DNA of 64,000 bases from Toxorhynchites rutilus septentrionalis (taxonomy: Eukaryota > Arthropoda > Insecta > Diptera > Culicidae). Position numbers and translations under genes: made by a program. Below the pieces are notes generated by a model. It ran no database searches, was not told where the DNA came from, and saw only the letters and a list, made by a program, of their open reading frames with translations. Shown one piece after another: positions 1 to 11,359 of the stretch (the first letter of the stretch is position 1; every line of letters starts with the position of its first letter). The stretch lies in contig NC_073746.1 in the NCBI RefSeq assembly GCF_029784135.1, forward strand, positions 180,731,788 through 180,795,787. The letters run 5' to 3'.

Positions 1-410
1 TGTTGCGTTCCCCGTGATAGCGATACGCTGTTTACGCTGTATTAACTGCTCATAAACATCAGCAGCGATATGTTGTATCCTACGCTTCATGTATTTCGTT
101 ATGATGCGGACGAAACGATCCAATCGATAAGAGTTTATCATATGGGGTGATGAAAAGCTTGTTTGAGTTGATGAGTTAATGCTTGTATGGCGAAAATTAT
201 CTCGAGTAAACGTTGTTGTATTTCATAGGTTCATTGTTAATTGACTATAGGTTCTAGGAGGTCTTTTTTTAATGCATAAAATGATAATAAATGATAATAC
301 TATAAAAAATATTATAATCATACTGAATAATAATCATCTACATTACATTTTTGAAGATCTTTCCGTTCAAGTTATGGTAAACATAACTTCTGTTAATTTG
401 ATGTACTTCA
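1..410. other. Left-edge sequence, nothing recognised
   Basis: I see no convincing coding region, transposon terminus or RNA gene here. A 68-codon open frame on the plus strand (272-478) is low-complexity and runs into a repeat, so it is probably chance. Confidence 0.3.
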
Positions 411-480
411 ACAGGTCGGACTCGATTATCCGGAGTATTGATTTTGTTTCGCTCCGGATGATCGAATCCTCCGGATAATC
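411..480 (+). repeat. pogo-type inverted-repeat terminus, solo
   Basis: The stretch starts ACAGGTCGGACTCGATTATC and contains three nested copies of the TCCGGA/ATAATCGA word in opposite orientations. The same terminus occurs at 42922 as the left end of a TA-flanked element. TIRs beginning CAG and containing GATTATCCGG are typical of pogo/Tigger-like elements. No matching right end was found nearby, so this is probably a broken copy. Confidence 0.5.
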
Positions 481-539
481 GAATCATAAAAAAAATAATT
501 GTTTCTCGGTAAACGTAATATGATTATGATTTGCACTTA

Positions 540-1850
540 TTCATTAAACGGTTTCATCTGGCTTGACCCGTTTGTATGTTTGTGACTTTGTAACTTTGTA
601 ACTTTGTATGCAGCGCTGTGTCACATTAATAGAAATTTAACTACCTTCCTGTTGATCGTTTGATCTGAAATTTGGAACACATCTTTATTTCTGGAGTCAT
701 TATAAAACTGCGTTTTCCATGATCTTGAAAATCCAAAATGGCGGCCGGTACAAAAATGGCGGATTACATATTTTTTCAAAATCCCATCAATATGGGTTTT
801 CCCAAAACCCCATCAATATAGGTATCGAATGAAAGGGCTTGACCAGTAGAGCAACGTTATTTATGGAAGATGGAGCCCGCTACAAAATGGCGAATTACAT
901 ATTTTCTCAGAACCCCATCAATATGTATGACAGTTGTCAGTATAAATAAGCTTAGCGACAGGGATTTTTACAGTCAGATCTAGTACTCCCACACTGAAAT
1001 AATACAACTGAACAGGTTCGTGTATTGGTAGAATATTGTCAGTTTTGAATAGGCAGCTAAATAATAGCTTCAATAGTAAAAAGACTTGAATTTGAATTCG
1101 ACTCAGCGAATAATAAGTTAGGTTCAATAAAGCCACTCAATCCCAATTGTACCGTCAAAGTGAACAGAAGTGTTGAATAAAATTTATCCCGAGTTTATTA
1201 GCCGATCCAAAGTGCCAACTGAATTGTTCTAAATTCCGATTATAAATCAACGATCCTGCCCTAACAATGTATATCAAATGAAAGGGATTGACTAGTAGAA
1301 CACAGTTATTTATTAAAAATGCAAATCCAAAATGGCCGGCACCACAAAGTGGTGCCATATATCTTTTTTCAAAACCTCATCAATATGGGTATCAAATGAA
1401 AGTGCTCGACTAGTAGAACATAGCAGATCATGAAAAATCTAAATACAAGATGGCCGCAGTTTCCAAATTACTAATTACTTTTTTAATAGTTTCATTCAGC
1501 TTGACCTGTTTATATGTATGTTTGAATGTTTGTAGGGTTGTCCCATATTAATAGAAAATTGACCCCGTTCCTGTTGACTGATTGATCTGAAATTTGGAAG
1601 ACACCTTTAATTCTATTGTCATTATAAAAATGCGTATTCTATGATCTTGACAAATTCAATTTGGCCGCTGCTAAAAATAGTTGAACGGCTTGACTTGGAG
1701 AACACAAAACATAATAAACAACAAAAAGGTCGCCGCCACTAAATGGTCGACTATGTATTTTTTGCATTCCCCTCAATATCGGTATCAAACGAAATGATTT
1801 GATTAATAAAACATAGTACATCGTGAAAATACTCCGAAGAAAATTAGGTA
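540..1850 (-). repeat. Composite minisatellite repeat, reverse orientation
   Basis: This block holds units of a 118-bp repeat in reverse orientation (about 720-900 and 1260-1460). It also holds two direct copies of a longer leader, at about 550-720 and 1485-1680, each carrying the words 'gatctgaaatttgga' and 'cattataaaa'. The same leader and units reappear at 2160-2940 and 43750-44600 in the opposite orientation. No protein is encoded; small open frames at 918-1358 and 1639-1821 are repeat translations. Confidence 0.6.
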
Positions 1851-2159
1851 AGAAATAAACGTTAGATTTCCATTGTCCACAGTTAGTTATTTCATCATAT
1901 ACCCCACCATTTTATTTTCTTCTCATCATTGCCCTAGATTCATGAAGGAACGGATGTGATAACTACTAACTGTTACTTGCCTAATCATTTTCTAGCTATG
2001 TACTAACCGTTTGACTTAAAAAGTTTTTTTTATTTATTTTATTTGCAAGTTTGTAGTAAATTATCTGTATCATTAGTATACTTCTCTACAATAAAACCAT
2101 TCAACCGTTTTTTTTTAAACTTTTGTTTCTTATTTAGCTTTCTTCGGAATATTTTGATT

Positions 2160-2945
2160 ATGCACTGTATTCTATTAGTCATACAGAATACACATTTTTA
2201 TAATGGCAATAGAATTAAAGGAATGTTCCAAATTTCAGATCCATCAGTGATCAGGAACGGGTTCAAATTTCAATTAATGTGGCACAACCCTACAAACACT
2301 GTTGTACCAGTCGAGCACTTTCATTTGATACCTATATTGAAAGGGTTTTGAGAAAAGATATATTTGGCACGATTTTGTGCTGGCGCCCATTTTGGATTTG
2401 TATTTTTCATAAATAACTGTATTCTACTTGTCAATCTCATTCATTTGATATCAATAATGATGGGGTTCTGGGAAAATGTGTAATCCGCCATTTTGTAGTG
2501 GCTACCATCTTGGATTTGCATTTTTCATAAATAACTGTGTTCTACTAGTCAAGCCTTTTCATTTGATACCCATATTAATGGGGTTGTAAAAAATATATAT
2601 ATGGCTCTATCTTGTGGTAGCGGCCATTTTGGATTTGCATTTTTCATAAATAACTGTGTTCTACTAGTCGATCCCTTTCATGTGATATCCATATTAATGG
2701 GGTTTTGCAAAAATATTTAATCCACCATTTTGTGGTGGCCGCCATCTTGGATTTGCATTTTTCACGAATAACTGTGTTCTACTAGTCAGGTCCTTTCATT
2801 TGATATCCATATTGATGGGGTTCTGAGAAAATATGTAATCCGCCATTTTGTAGTGGCCGCCATATTGGATTTGCATTTTTTATAAAAAATTGTGTTCTAC
2901 TAGTCAAGCCCTTTCATTTGATACCTTATTGGCTCGATGTTCCAC
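2160..2945 (+). repeat. 118-bp tandem repeat array
   Basis: The word 'cataaataactgtgttctac' (or a near variant) recurs at about 2408, 2526, 2645, 2763 and 2881, giving a period of 118-119 bp. Each unit also contains 'ccgccattttgtagtggc' and 'ggatttgcattttt'. About five and a half units follow a leader at 2160-2290. The array is noncoding. Confidence 0.75.
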
Positions 2946-3659
2946 AAAGTTCGTCAACAATAGTTTTACCATCTTGGCCTCCATTTTGGATTTTCTACAT
3001 GAGACGGATTTCGCGCCAACTCGACCAGATGTTGGCATGACCCTCTCAGAACTTAATGAAACTTTCTGGGCGTGAAGACCTTACCTAATTAAGCAACTTG
3101 GCATACTTAGTTTTCCGAAAAGTTATCTAGACTACCATATGGAAAGGGCTAAATGTTTTTGATCAATTTTTTATAATTTTTTTTACTCGACAATAGTAAG
3201 TCCTACAAAAAAGCGATCTGTGGAAGAGTTATAGGAAAATAATTGAATTTTCAGAAAAAAAATACTGAAGAAAGAATGTACGATTTCAAAATATATTTTT
3301 TGAGTATTTTTTTCTGAAAATTTAATTATTTTCCTAAAACTCTTCCTAGGTCACTTTTTTGTAGGTCCTACCATTTTCGAGTAAAAAAAAAATTATTAAA
3401 AATTGATCAAAAACATTTAGCACTTTCCATATTTTTTTTTTGCAACGTTTATTAAGGCTCAAAAGGGAAATACCATGTTGCCTAAAAATTAGAAGGCGTA
3501 AAGAGGAAAAACTTAAATGTAACGATTTACACAAAATTACCGAAAAAAATATTTACAAACTACATACAGATACATGTATAATAACATTTTTATAAGCGAA
3601 TCTCGGCCTTTTTAAAAAAGGAATTGATGATCTTCATTGACTCCATATCCTTGAGTCCC

Positions 3660-6230
3660 AGTATATCTCTAAGAGGCATTTTCCCCTGTGCGTGCTCTCA
3701 AGTGATCGCATAAGTTCGGCTCGATGTTGTTCGTATAACTTACAATCCCAAATTACGTGATCAATGTCCTCGTAGCCTTTGCCGCAAGGACACATTGCTT
3801 TCCGTGAGATTTATCCTATAAAGATGAGGGTTTATACAATAGTGATTTACTGTGATACGAGCCATATTGCGTATAAATGTTCTGTCCACATTCGGGGAGT
3901 GAAACCAAGGATTTCTGTTAACTCTAGGCAGTATGCTAAAACAATGTCGGCCTAATGTGTCTTCATCCCACATTTGTTGCCATTGTGCAATAGTCATTCT
4001 AGCTATTTTCCGGAAAGAACTCAGGTGATTCTATTTCTCTCTCAAACATATCACCCTCATTTGCTCCATTTTTGGCTAAACTATCCGCGATCTCATTCCC
4101 TGTGATATGTGAATGAGACAGAACCCACAGAAATTTCAAATTGTATCCTTTGTTCATTAACTCATATACAAGTACTCTTATTTTTAGAACTATGTGGTTT
4201 GTCCTACTATCAACTTTGATATTGCGCAAAGCCGAGATAGAACTGAGAAGAACTAATCATATCAAGTGTTCGAACATATCAAGTATTTTGTGGGGGGTTA
4301 CTTTTGAAGCTGTAAACACGCTACATATATTTCCATCATTTCCGCGACATAAACTGGACAAGACTGCTTCAACTGGTAACAACTTTCATCACGTAAGCTA
4401 TACACTCCAAAACCCGATTGGGCATCAATCAGAGAATCATCTGTATAAATAATATTTTGACGTGAGTATTCAGAGAATTTCTCACCATACAGTGCTGGCA
4501 AAATCCTTGAAGTCATAAAACCAGGATTTTTTTTTTCATCTCTAAATGTAGGGACAAATCAATGTTCAAGACTAACATCTAACTCAAAGTATCTAGGGAA
4601 TGTGGTTTACTGGTAGATAGACTGAAGCAATTCCGATAGGATGTTAAAAACTTTGATCCTGGATTAACATCGAACAAACTATCCAGTTTGTGTATTACAT
4701 TTGTATCATTTACATGAGCTGTGACCAGGAACCTACAGCTAAGCTCATAAAATCTCACATACAGTGGCAAAACCCCTGATGCCACTTCCAGCGACATATT
4801 GTGAGTTGATCCCATGCTTCCAAGACAAATTCTTATGCATCGGAACTGAATCCTTTCTAGCTTTAGCATATGGGTTTTCGCAGTTGACATGAAAACAAAA
4901 CTACCATGTTCAATGATAGAAAGGACGGTAGTCTTATAGAGTGTCAGCATTGTACTGGGATGTACTCCCCACCAAATACCAACAATTGAAGTTAAAAAGT
5001 TTATCCTGCGACTACACAATTGTTATATGAATACACCTTTTCAATAGAGCCACCGCTCATACAAAAACATATGTTCCAATGTGTATACCTCCTCGTAAAT
5101 ACCATGAACTCTGTTTTTATGGTCGAGAATGTGAAACCATTATTTATAGCCCAATTGTCTAGATTGGACAAGGAACGCTGTACCGATTGTTTTAGTAATG
5201 TTCTATCTCTATCAGCCATCCAGAGACAAGCATCACCTGCGAATTGTGTCAGTACACAATCTCTTGCGATATCAATATCGCAATATTATCAATAGCGATA
5301 TTATCAATATCGGACACATAAACATTGTATAAGAAAGTTGATCCCTGAGCTAGTCCAAAATTTCTCGTTCTGTAGCACATCTCCTGATTATTAAAGTAAA
5401 AATACATAATTTTTGTTGACAGCAAGGTGAACAAAAAAGTGGTCAGTAATTGAGGCACTCCATAGTCTTGTAATTTCATACATAGTTTATCAATTAATAC
5501 GTTATCGTAGGCACCTTGCACGTATATGAACACAGCTACAGCTACTACACAGCTCTTTCTTGAGTTCAAATGCTTTTTGAATATCAGTTGCCAAAAGAGC
5601 AAGACAGTCTCTTGTACTCCTTCCTTGACGAAATCCGTACTGTGTGTTGGAAAGAATGTGACTCTTCTCAGCCCATGTTTGTAACCTATTAAGCATCATC
5701 TTTTCCAGAGTCTTTCCCGGACAACTAATAAGACCTATTGGCCGATAAGACTCAATGTCTTCCGAATCCTTTCCAGGTTTCATGATTGGTACCACTTTGA
5801 CATCTCTCCAACAGTTGGGAATTTGATTATAAACAACAATGTTGTTGAAATTTTTTAATTATAATCTTCTTAGCAGAAGCAGGGAGATTTTTCAAAAGAT
5901 CGAACTTTATGTTGTCTAATCCTGGAGCAGAATTCGAGCAGTCCAATAGAGCAATCTCCATTTCTAAAAGTGTGAACTTATCTCCAAGTGACAAAGTAGA
6001 ATTCGGTCGATTAGTGAAATTTGGAGCACAATTTTGAACAAAAGCCGGGCAAATCTTATCAGCGAAACCATGTAACCACTCATGACTCCATGCTTCTTTT
6101 GTAGCATCAGGAACAACTATGTTTCGCAGTCTCCTAGCTAAAGTCCACAGTGTTTTCAAAGAAGTATTTCTATCGAAAGTGCCCACAATGTTCCCCAATA
6201 TTTTTTGTCTTTGAACATTTTTTTTAATTT
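3660..6230 (-). pseudogene. LINE ORF2 remnant: reverse transcriptase and RNase H
   Basis: Reading 6198 downward gives the linker upstream of the reverse transcriptase. The RT fingers and palm follow near 5795-5500, with YRPIGLISCPGKTLEKM and QYGFRQGRSTRDC. The catalytic box near 5235 reads F-A-G-D instead of F/Y-A-D-D, so the first catalytic aspartate codon is lost. The RT C-terminal region is at 5219-4579. RNase H follows with YTDDS near 4450 and GNEIADSLAK near 4090. The endonuclease that should precede the linker is absent. There are several frameshifts. It is a dead copy; the family reading rests on the RT plus RNase H order. Confidence 0.75.
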
Positions 6231-6370
6231 GACCTCAAGATGTTTGTAACTTAAATAGTTTTCCTTAGTACCATTTTTTTCGGAAACGAACAAAGGCATC
6301 AGATCGTTCTTTCTTCATTTTCGAGCAATCAGCATCCCACCAAAAGTTTGGCGCCCTTCTGCGACTATTC

Positions 6371-6374
6371 ATAC

Positions 6375-6429
<55 letters not shown>
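6371..6429. repeat. (TTTA)n microsatellite
   Basis: About 15 uninterrupted TTTA units lie between the end of ORF1 and the ORF2 linker of the LINE, at the place where the endonuclease domain is missing. Confidence 0.95.
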
Positions 6430-6430
<1 letters not shown>

Positions 6431-6469
6431 TCGTTATCAACAGGCGGAATTTCGTCCTAATGATATTAA

Positions 6470-7789
6470 TGAAAACTACGTATTTGAAGGAATCAAATTG
6501 TTGAGCATTGTCACCCATGTACCGGATAACTGGAAAGTTTCGGTGATCATACCAATCAAAAACTCAAACGTTACTTTCAAGCTAGATTCTTCGGAATGTT
6601 CGGATCCACTTTGACTTTGCATCATCAATATCGGGAGGAATGTCCTTTTTCTTCGTTTTAGGCATACTGTGAACTATATTTTCAACACCACCTGTAACAG
6701 CATTGTCAGTACCGGCATCAGCAGCAACAGCGGTACTAGGAGGAGGACGTTTCGGAAGTTTTCGCCTTTTGGGAGGTGTCTTGTAGCTACAGTGAGCTTG
6801 AGGTTCTTCTAAATCATCGTTGTTCGTATCTTCATCAGTCAAACTACAATATAAGTTAGCATTGGTGAAGTCTGGTGTAGTTGATAATGATTTGACAATT
6901 TGCGCATAAGACAAATTCGATTTGTTGATGATTTCCTTTCTCAAGCTCATCGTCTTGGTCTTGTACTGTGGACATGATCTAGTTTCAGCATGAACATCCT
7001 TGCAAGCAAAACAAGTCTTTCGGAACCTCACAAATTGTTTCATCATGGGTTCCTCCACATCTGCCGCACTTAGCCTTGTTATTACACAGTTTCTTGGTGT
7101 GGTTGAATTTTTTGCACCTTTCACAAACCATAACCTTTGAGGTGAAAATTCGAACCGGGATAAGCCCATGGTATACGAGATACGAGATACGTAGGAAGTA
7201 TGGTCCCTTGAAAGGTAATCTTAACGGAGCGAGATGGAACATATTGTTTAGGTGAGTTTGGAATACTTTCAACTAGCCTTTGACATTCGAGAACGCGCAC
7301 AGATTTGAGTCTGCCATCTTTGAATTTACCGCTTCCTTTATTAACCACGTGTTCCAAATCGATCTCGGCTTCATCCACCACTCCATCAATTTCAACGTCG
7401 GAGCAGGGGATATATATTCTGTACAACTTGCACAGTAACTCATTTTCAACAGATTTATTGGCCTCGCTGAGATCAGAAAAGATAATCCTCAGCTTACCGT
7501 AGTTCACTTTTTCAATCGATTTCACATTCTTGAAGCACCTGTAAAGTTCCGCAGATACTAACAATACATTAATTGGTTTTTCAACTTGTCGAACAAAAAC
7601 AACGTAGGGAGCCTTTGCCGTATCAGGATACACGCGGAGCCGTTTAGACTGTGGATATTTTGGGACATTAGCAATGGGATCATTTGAGACCGAGTTAACA
7701 CAAGGAGAATCGGGAATCGACGGGGCATTGTCAAGAACCTCCATCTCGACTGGCAGGGTTTCTCCAGAGCCCCCGCTTTCGGGGTCCAT
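6470..7789 (-). pseudogene. LINE ORF1 (Gag-like zinc-knuckle protein), frameshifted
   Basis: The start codon is at 7789, about 200 bp inside the LINE 5' end. The reading begins MDPESGGSGE and continues open to about 7190, where an imperfect duplication 'acgagatacgagatac' shifts the frame. The next frame carries two cysteine-histidine knuckles, C-x2-C-x4-H-x4-C (CERCKKFNHTKKLC) and C-x2-C-x3-H-x4-C (CGRCGGTHDETIC). A third knuckle-like motif (CFACKDVHAETRSC) follows after another shift. A basic, proline-rich tail (KRRKLPKRPPP) comes next, and the C-terminal end reads on in a further frame to a stop near 6480. Such proteins bind the element RNA and form the ribonucleoprotein. It is broken by at least three frameshifts. 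Confidence 0.75.
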
Positions 7790-8625
7790 AATAACGAAGG
7801 ATTCCTTATTATTTCTTTTGAATTATAACTTTTACCAAACAATGAGCCGAACTATAAAAGAATGACAACAAAATGATACTTAGCTCTGGGACTGAAACAC
7901 AATAGAACACAATAGAATAAACTCGAACTGAACTGTTGACCGATTATAATACTCGACTACACTGGGCAACGGTTGAGCTGCGAATGAGCCCTTTCCATAT
8001 GTTAGTCTAGATAAATTTTCGGAAAACTAAGTATGCAAAGTTGCTTAATTAGGTGAGGTCTTCACGCCCAAAAAGTTTCATTTAGTTCTGAGAGGGTCAT
8101 GCCAATTCCATAGATGAGCTGGCGCGAAATCCGTCATAAGTCACAATACAGTTGTCATCTACTAAACAACAAACAGTTGATGTTTTCGTGAGCAATTTGG
8201 CTCATAATATTATGAAAACATCTTCTTATATAAGGTTGGGGAAAAAGAAATGTCGTATTTCTGATCGAAATTTGATGCTTTATTTAACATACTTAAAATT
8301 GTCCAATTTAAGTCAAATATGCGTCGTTTTGTTCGCAAACTTGTTGCCATTTAGAAGGCAACATTATTATCCCCCCCTTGTAAAACCCCCCCTCTTTATT
8401 TGCAAAATAAAAACTCAGACAGCCAGTTTTCGCAAGCCTCTTTTGAGGCCAATTTAGTATCACCAAGAGCGTTTTGCATGGACCGGAAGAGATGATAATC
8501 ACTTGGAGCCAGGTCCGGACTATGCAATTTTGGGTGCAATTGTGAAGGTGGGATTGTGTGAAGTGAACGCTGCACAAGTGGAAGTATATTTCAATCGCTC
8601 ATCTCTTAGTAACAATTATTTGTGA

Positions 8626-9045
<420 letters not shown>

Positions 9046-9441
9046 GTAGTCATTTTACTCCTTCACTATCAGCACCATCTCCCACGTTTCAACTAAATTC
9101 GGTTGATATTTCTCTTGATTTCTTTGACGTCATCTTTCTAAACATCTGACCCAAGGAGAAAATTTAAAAGAAAACTGATTTTAGGTTTAGTATATTATAC
9201 GCAGTCGTGAGAAAATTCATAACATTCATTCGCGTTTAAGAACAATTATACATTTAAGATAGTAGTCGATAAGGAAATGTGTGATGAACATGAAAAAAAC
9301 GGCAAAAACAATTTTACCGTCAGATTTTGTTTTCCCTGATCCGCCACTGGCCGGGAAGCAAAAAAAAATCTTGTATACAATACTGAAATTCAGGCACAGA
9401 CAGAACCGAATATTTTTGCCCACAAACAAGCATACATCCAT

Positions 9442-9464
9442 ACACACACACACACACACACACA
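9442..9464. repeat. (CA)n microsatellite in the H3.3 3' UTR
   Basis: About 11 CA units with flanking ATACA words. It lies within the copied transcript, so it may help to identify the parent gene. Confidence 0.9.
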
Positions 9465-9505
9465 TATACCCACACATGAACATGCAATTATTTTTTTTTT
9501 TCTTC

Positions 9506-9511
9506 AATAAA
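9506..9511 (+). promoter_or_regulatory. Polyadenylation signal AATAAA of the H3.3 retrocopy
   Basis: The hexamer lies 36 nt before the A10 tract that ends the insert, a slightly long but acceptable spacing. It marks the 3' end of the source transcript. Confidence 0.75.
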
Positions 9512-10086
9512 GTAAGAAACAGACTAGGTGTTTATCAGTGAATCCTCAAAAAAAAAATAGGACATCCCATCCGATCTCCCGTAGCTTCTGGCGGGTCATC
9601 AAAGATGTGTGAGGCCGAGCGTTGTCCTGGTGGAAAACAACACCATTCCTGTTGATCATTTCTGGCCGCTTCTGGTCAATCGCCTGCTTCAAACGGTCAA
9701 GCTGCTCACAGTAGAGAACCGAGTTGAGGGTCTGGCCATAGTTGAGCAGCTCATAGTAGATGATTCCCTTCCAATTCCACCCAACACACAGCAAAACCAT
9801 CCTGGCCGCCAATCCGGGCTTGGCGATGGTTTAGGCCGGCTCACCGCGCTTCGACCACGATTTTTTTCGCTTTAGGTTGACGTACATGATCCACTTTTCA
9901 TCACCAGTCACCATCTTCTTCAAAAATTGGTCGAGTTCGTTCCGTTTCAGCAGTGCACCGCAGGCGTTGATTCGGCCTAAAAGATTTTTTTGCGTCAACT
10001 CGTGTGGCACCCATTGCTTTTTTTTGGAATCCAATCTTCTGCAAATGGTTCCAAACGGTTTATGGTCTAGCGTTTGGACGTTTTAG

Positions 10087-10987
10087 GGTGCAATAAATGT
10101 TTCTATATTGGATAGACACTCGAGAATCAATCAAGCAAACGGAACCAAATTTAGCATGTGAAGGTTTCAGAGGGCACGAATGTTTCTATGGTGGTTCGAC
10201 ACTCCTCTCCCCTCTCTAAGGGGAAGGGGCTACCATACAAATGAAACAAAAACTTTTGCATAACTCGATAACTAATCAAGCAAATGGAGCCAAATTTGGG
10301 ATGTGAGGGCTTTTGGGTACGAGAAATGTTTCTATGATGGTATGACACCCCTACCTTCTTCTCTGGAATGGAGAGGGGATCCCATAAAAATATGACAGAT
10401 ATTTCAACCAAACATGACAATTAAAAATTTGCGGAAAACTCTGAAGGGAAATGGGAAAATTTAATTCCCATATGTTCTATAATTACATAGTGACAAGCGT
10501 TGTTAGTCTATTTGATGTTTGCGCTAACGATATTGATTTTCGTTCGAAAGTGGAAATGGATTTTAATGTGATTAAACGCACTCCTATATTTTTTTCTATC
10601 TATATAAATAAAAATGGATCGCTGAATGTGTTGATAAGAGCAAAACTCGAAGAAGGAATTATGCGATTGGGGGCTATCTTCATTCTATCATATTTTCTGT
10701 ATCGAACATTTATTCTTAAGTAACGGAGAAACATGTTATTTGCAAGTGATTGAAAAATCTTGAACGAGAATTGTGTCTGAAAATAATCTGATATTATAAT
10801 GACGAGTTTTGGTAAAAGTTTTAGGACATTTATATAAAAAGTAAATTGTAAAGGGTCAACTAGACGATGAATCAATGAACAGATCTGCGATTGGAACCAT
10901 GATCGTTAGTAAAAAAACGTGAATGTTTGGAGGTATTGATAACAAAAAATTAATTTTGGGCGGGACGCAGTTTACCGGGTCAGCTAG
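10087..10987 (+). mobile_element. Nonautonomous Helitron-like repeat, copy A
   Basis: It contains two roughly 165-bp internal units ('caagcaaa..gagccaaatttgg', 'atgtttctatggtgg'), then a common 3' region and ends GCCGGGTCAGCTAG-like (here ACCGGGTCAGCTAG) followed by T. The same 3' region and end occur at 34790 and 57488. A related terminus lies downstream of a Helitron Rep fragment at 46919-47446, which supports the Helitron reading (3' end CTRR, insertion before T). The 5' part was lost where the mariner abuts. Confidence 0.55.
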
Positions 10988-11079
10988 TCATAATATAAAA
11001 TTAAAAATAAAGTGCTTCGTGCGATCCTACTGCAGTATCTCAAATCGGATGAATACCCACACATCTAAGAACTATCCAA

Positions 11080-11350
11080 CGGAATCCCTGGCTACAGGCC
11101 ATCGCAAATAGTGAACATATTGAAGAAGCACTGACGAGCACTATACGAGCGGAGACACAACCAAAAGATTTTGTGATACGACAACGTTCGACCACATGTT
11201 GCAGAACCGGCGAAAACCTTAAACACTTGAATGGGAAGTCTTGTCGATATGTCGTGTTCGTCAGAAATACCTTTTCCGATCGGCATTCTGATTGCACAAT
11301 TGCACTTGAAGGGCGTTAGGTATACAGTTAGCAGTAGACACGTCATGTAT
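11080..11350 (+). pseudogene. mariner transposase fragment (mauritiana-like)
   Basis: Bases 11170-11245 match the region coding the second catalytic Asp motif in the copy at 21700 ('cgacaacgttcgaccacatgt' versus 'cgacaatgttcgaccgcatgt') followed by 'cacttgaatgggaag'. The frame is shifted, so no mariner protein is read. Too short and damaged to act. Confidence 0.5.
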
Positions 11351-11359
11351 TTTGCCAAG

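Larger units (their letters stand above)
3433..7986 (-). mobile_element. I-clade non-LTR retrotransposon, degraded, about 4.55 kb
   Basis: The element lies on the minus strand with its 5' end at 7986 and a poly(T) run (the A tail on the other strand) at 3432-3441. It is bounded by agNcctttccatat-type duplications at 3419-3432 and 7987-8000, differing at one base, which define a 14-bp target site duplication. It has an ORF1 with zinc knuckles and an ORF2 with reverse transcriptase and RNase H, a combination typical of the I clade. The apurinic endonuclease part of ORF2 is missing, replaced by a (TTTA)n tract, so this copy cannot move by itself. Confidence 0.85.
3003..8135. mobile_element. Foldback (long palindromic) element split by a LINE
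   Basis: Bases 3003-3150 are the reverse complement of 7991-8135, with shared outer ends GACGGATTTCGCGCCA. Bases 3144-3285 are the reverse complement of 3290-3420. Removing the LINE at 3433-7986 and one copy of its target duplication leaves a single palindrome of about 565 bp with arms of roughly 280-290 bp. No transposase is encoded, so this is a nonautonomous foldback or MITE-type element. No clear target duplication was seen at its outer ends. Confidence 0.7.

Noticed and set aside
540..2945. CRISPR-like array
   Set aside because: The repeats are 118 bp, tandem without spacers, diverged and in both orientations; this is a eukaryotic minisatellite.
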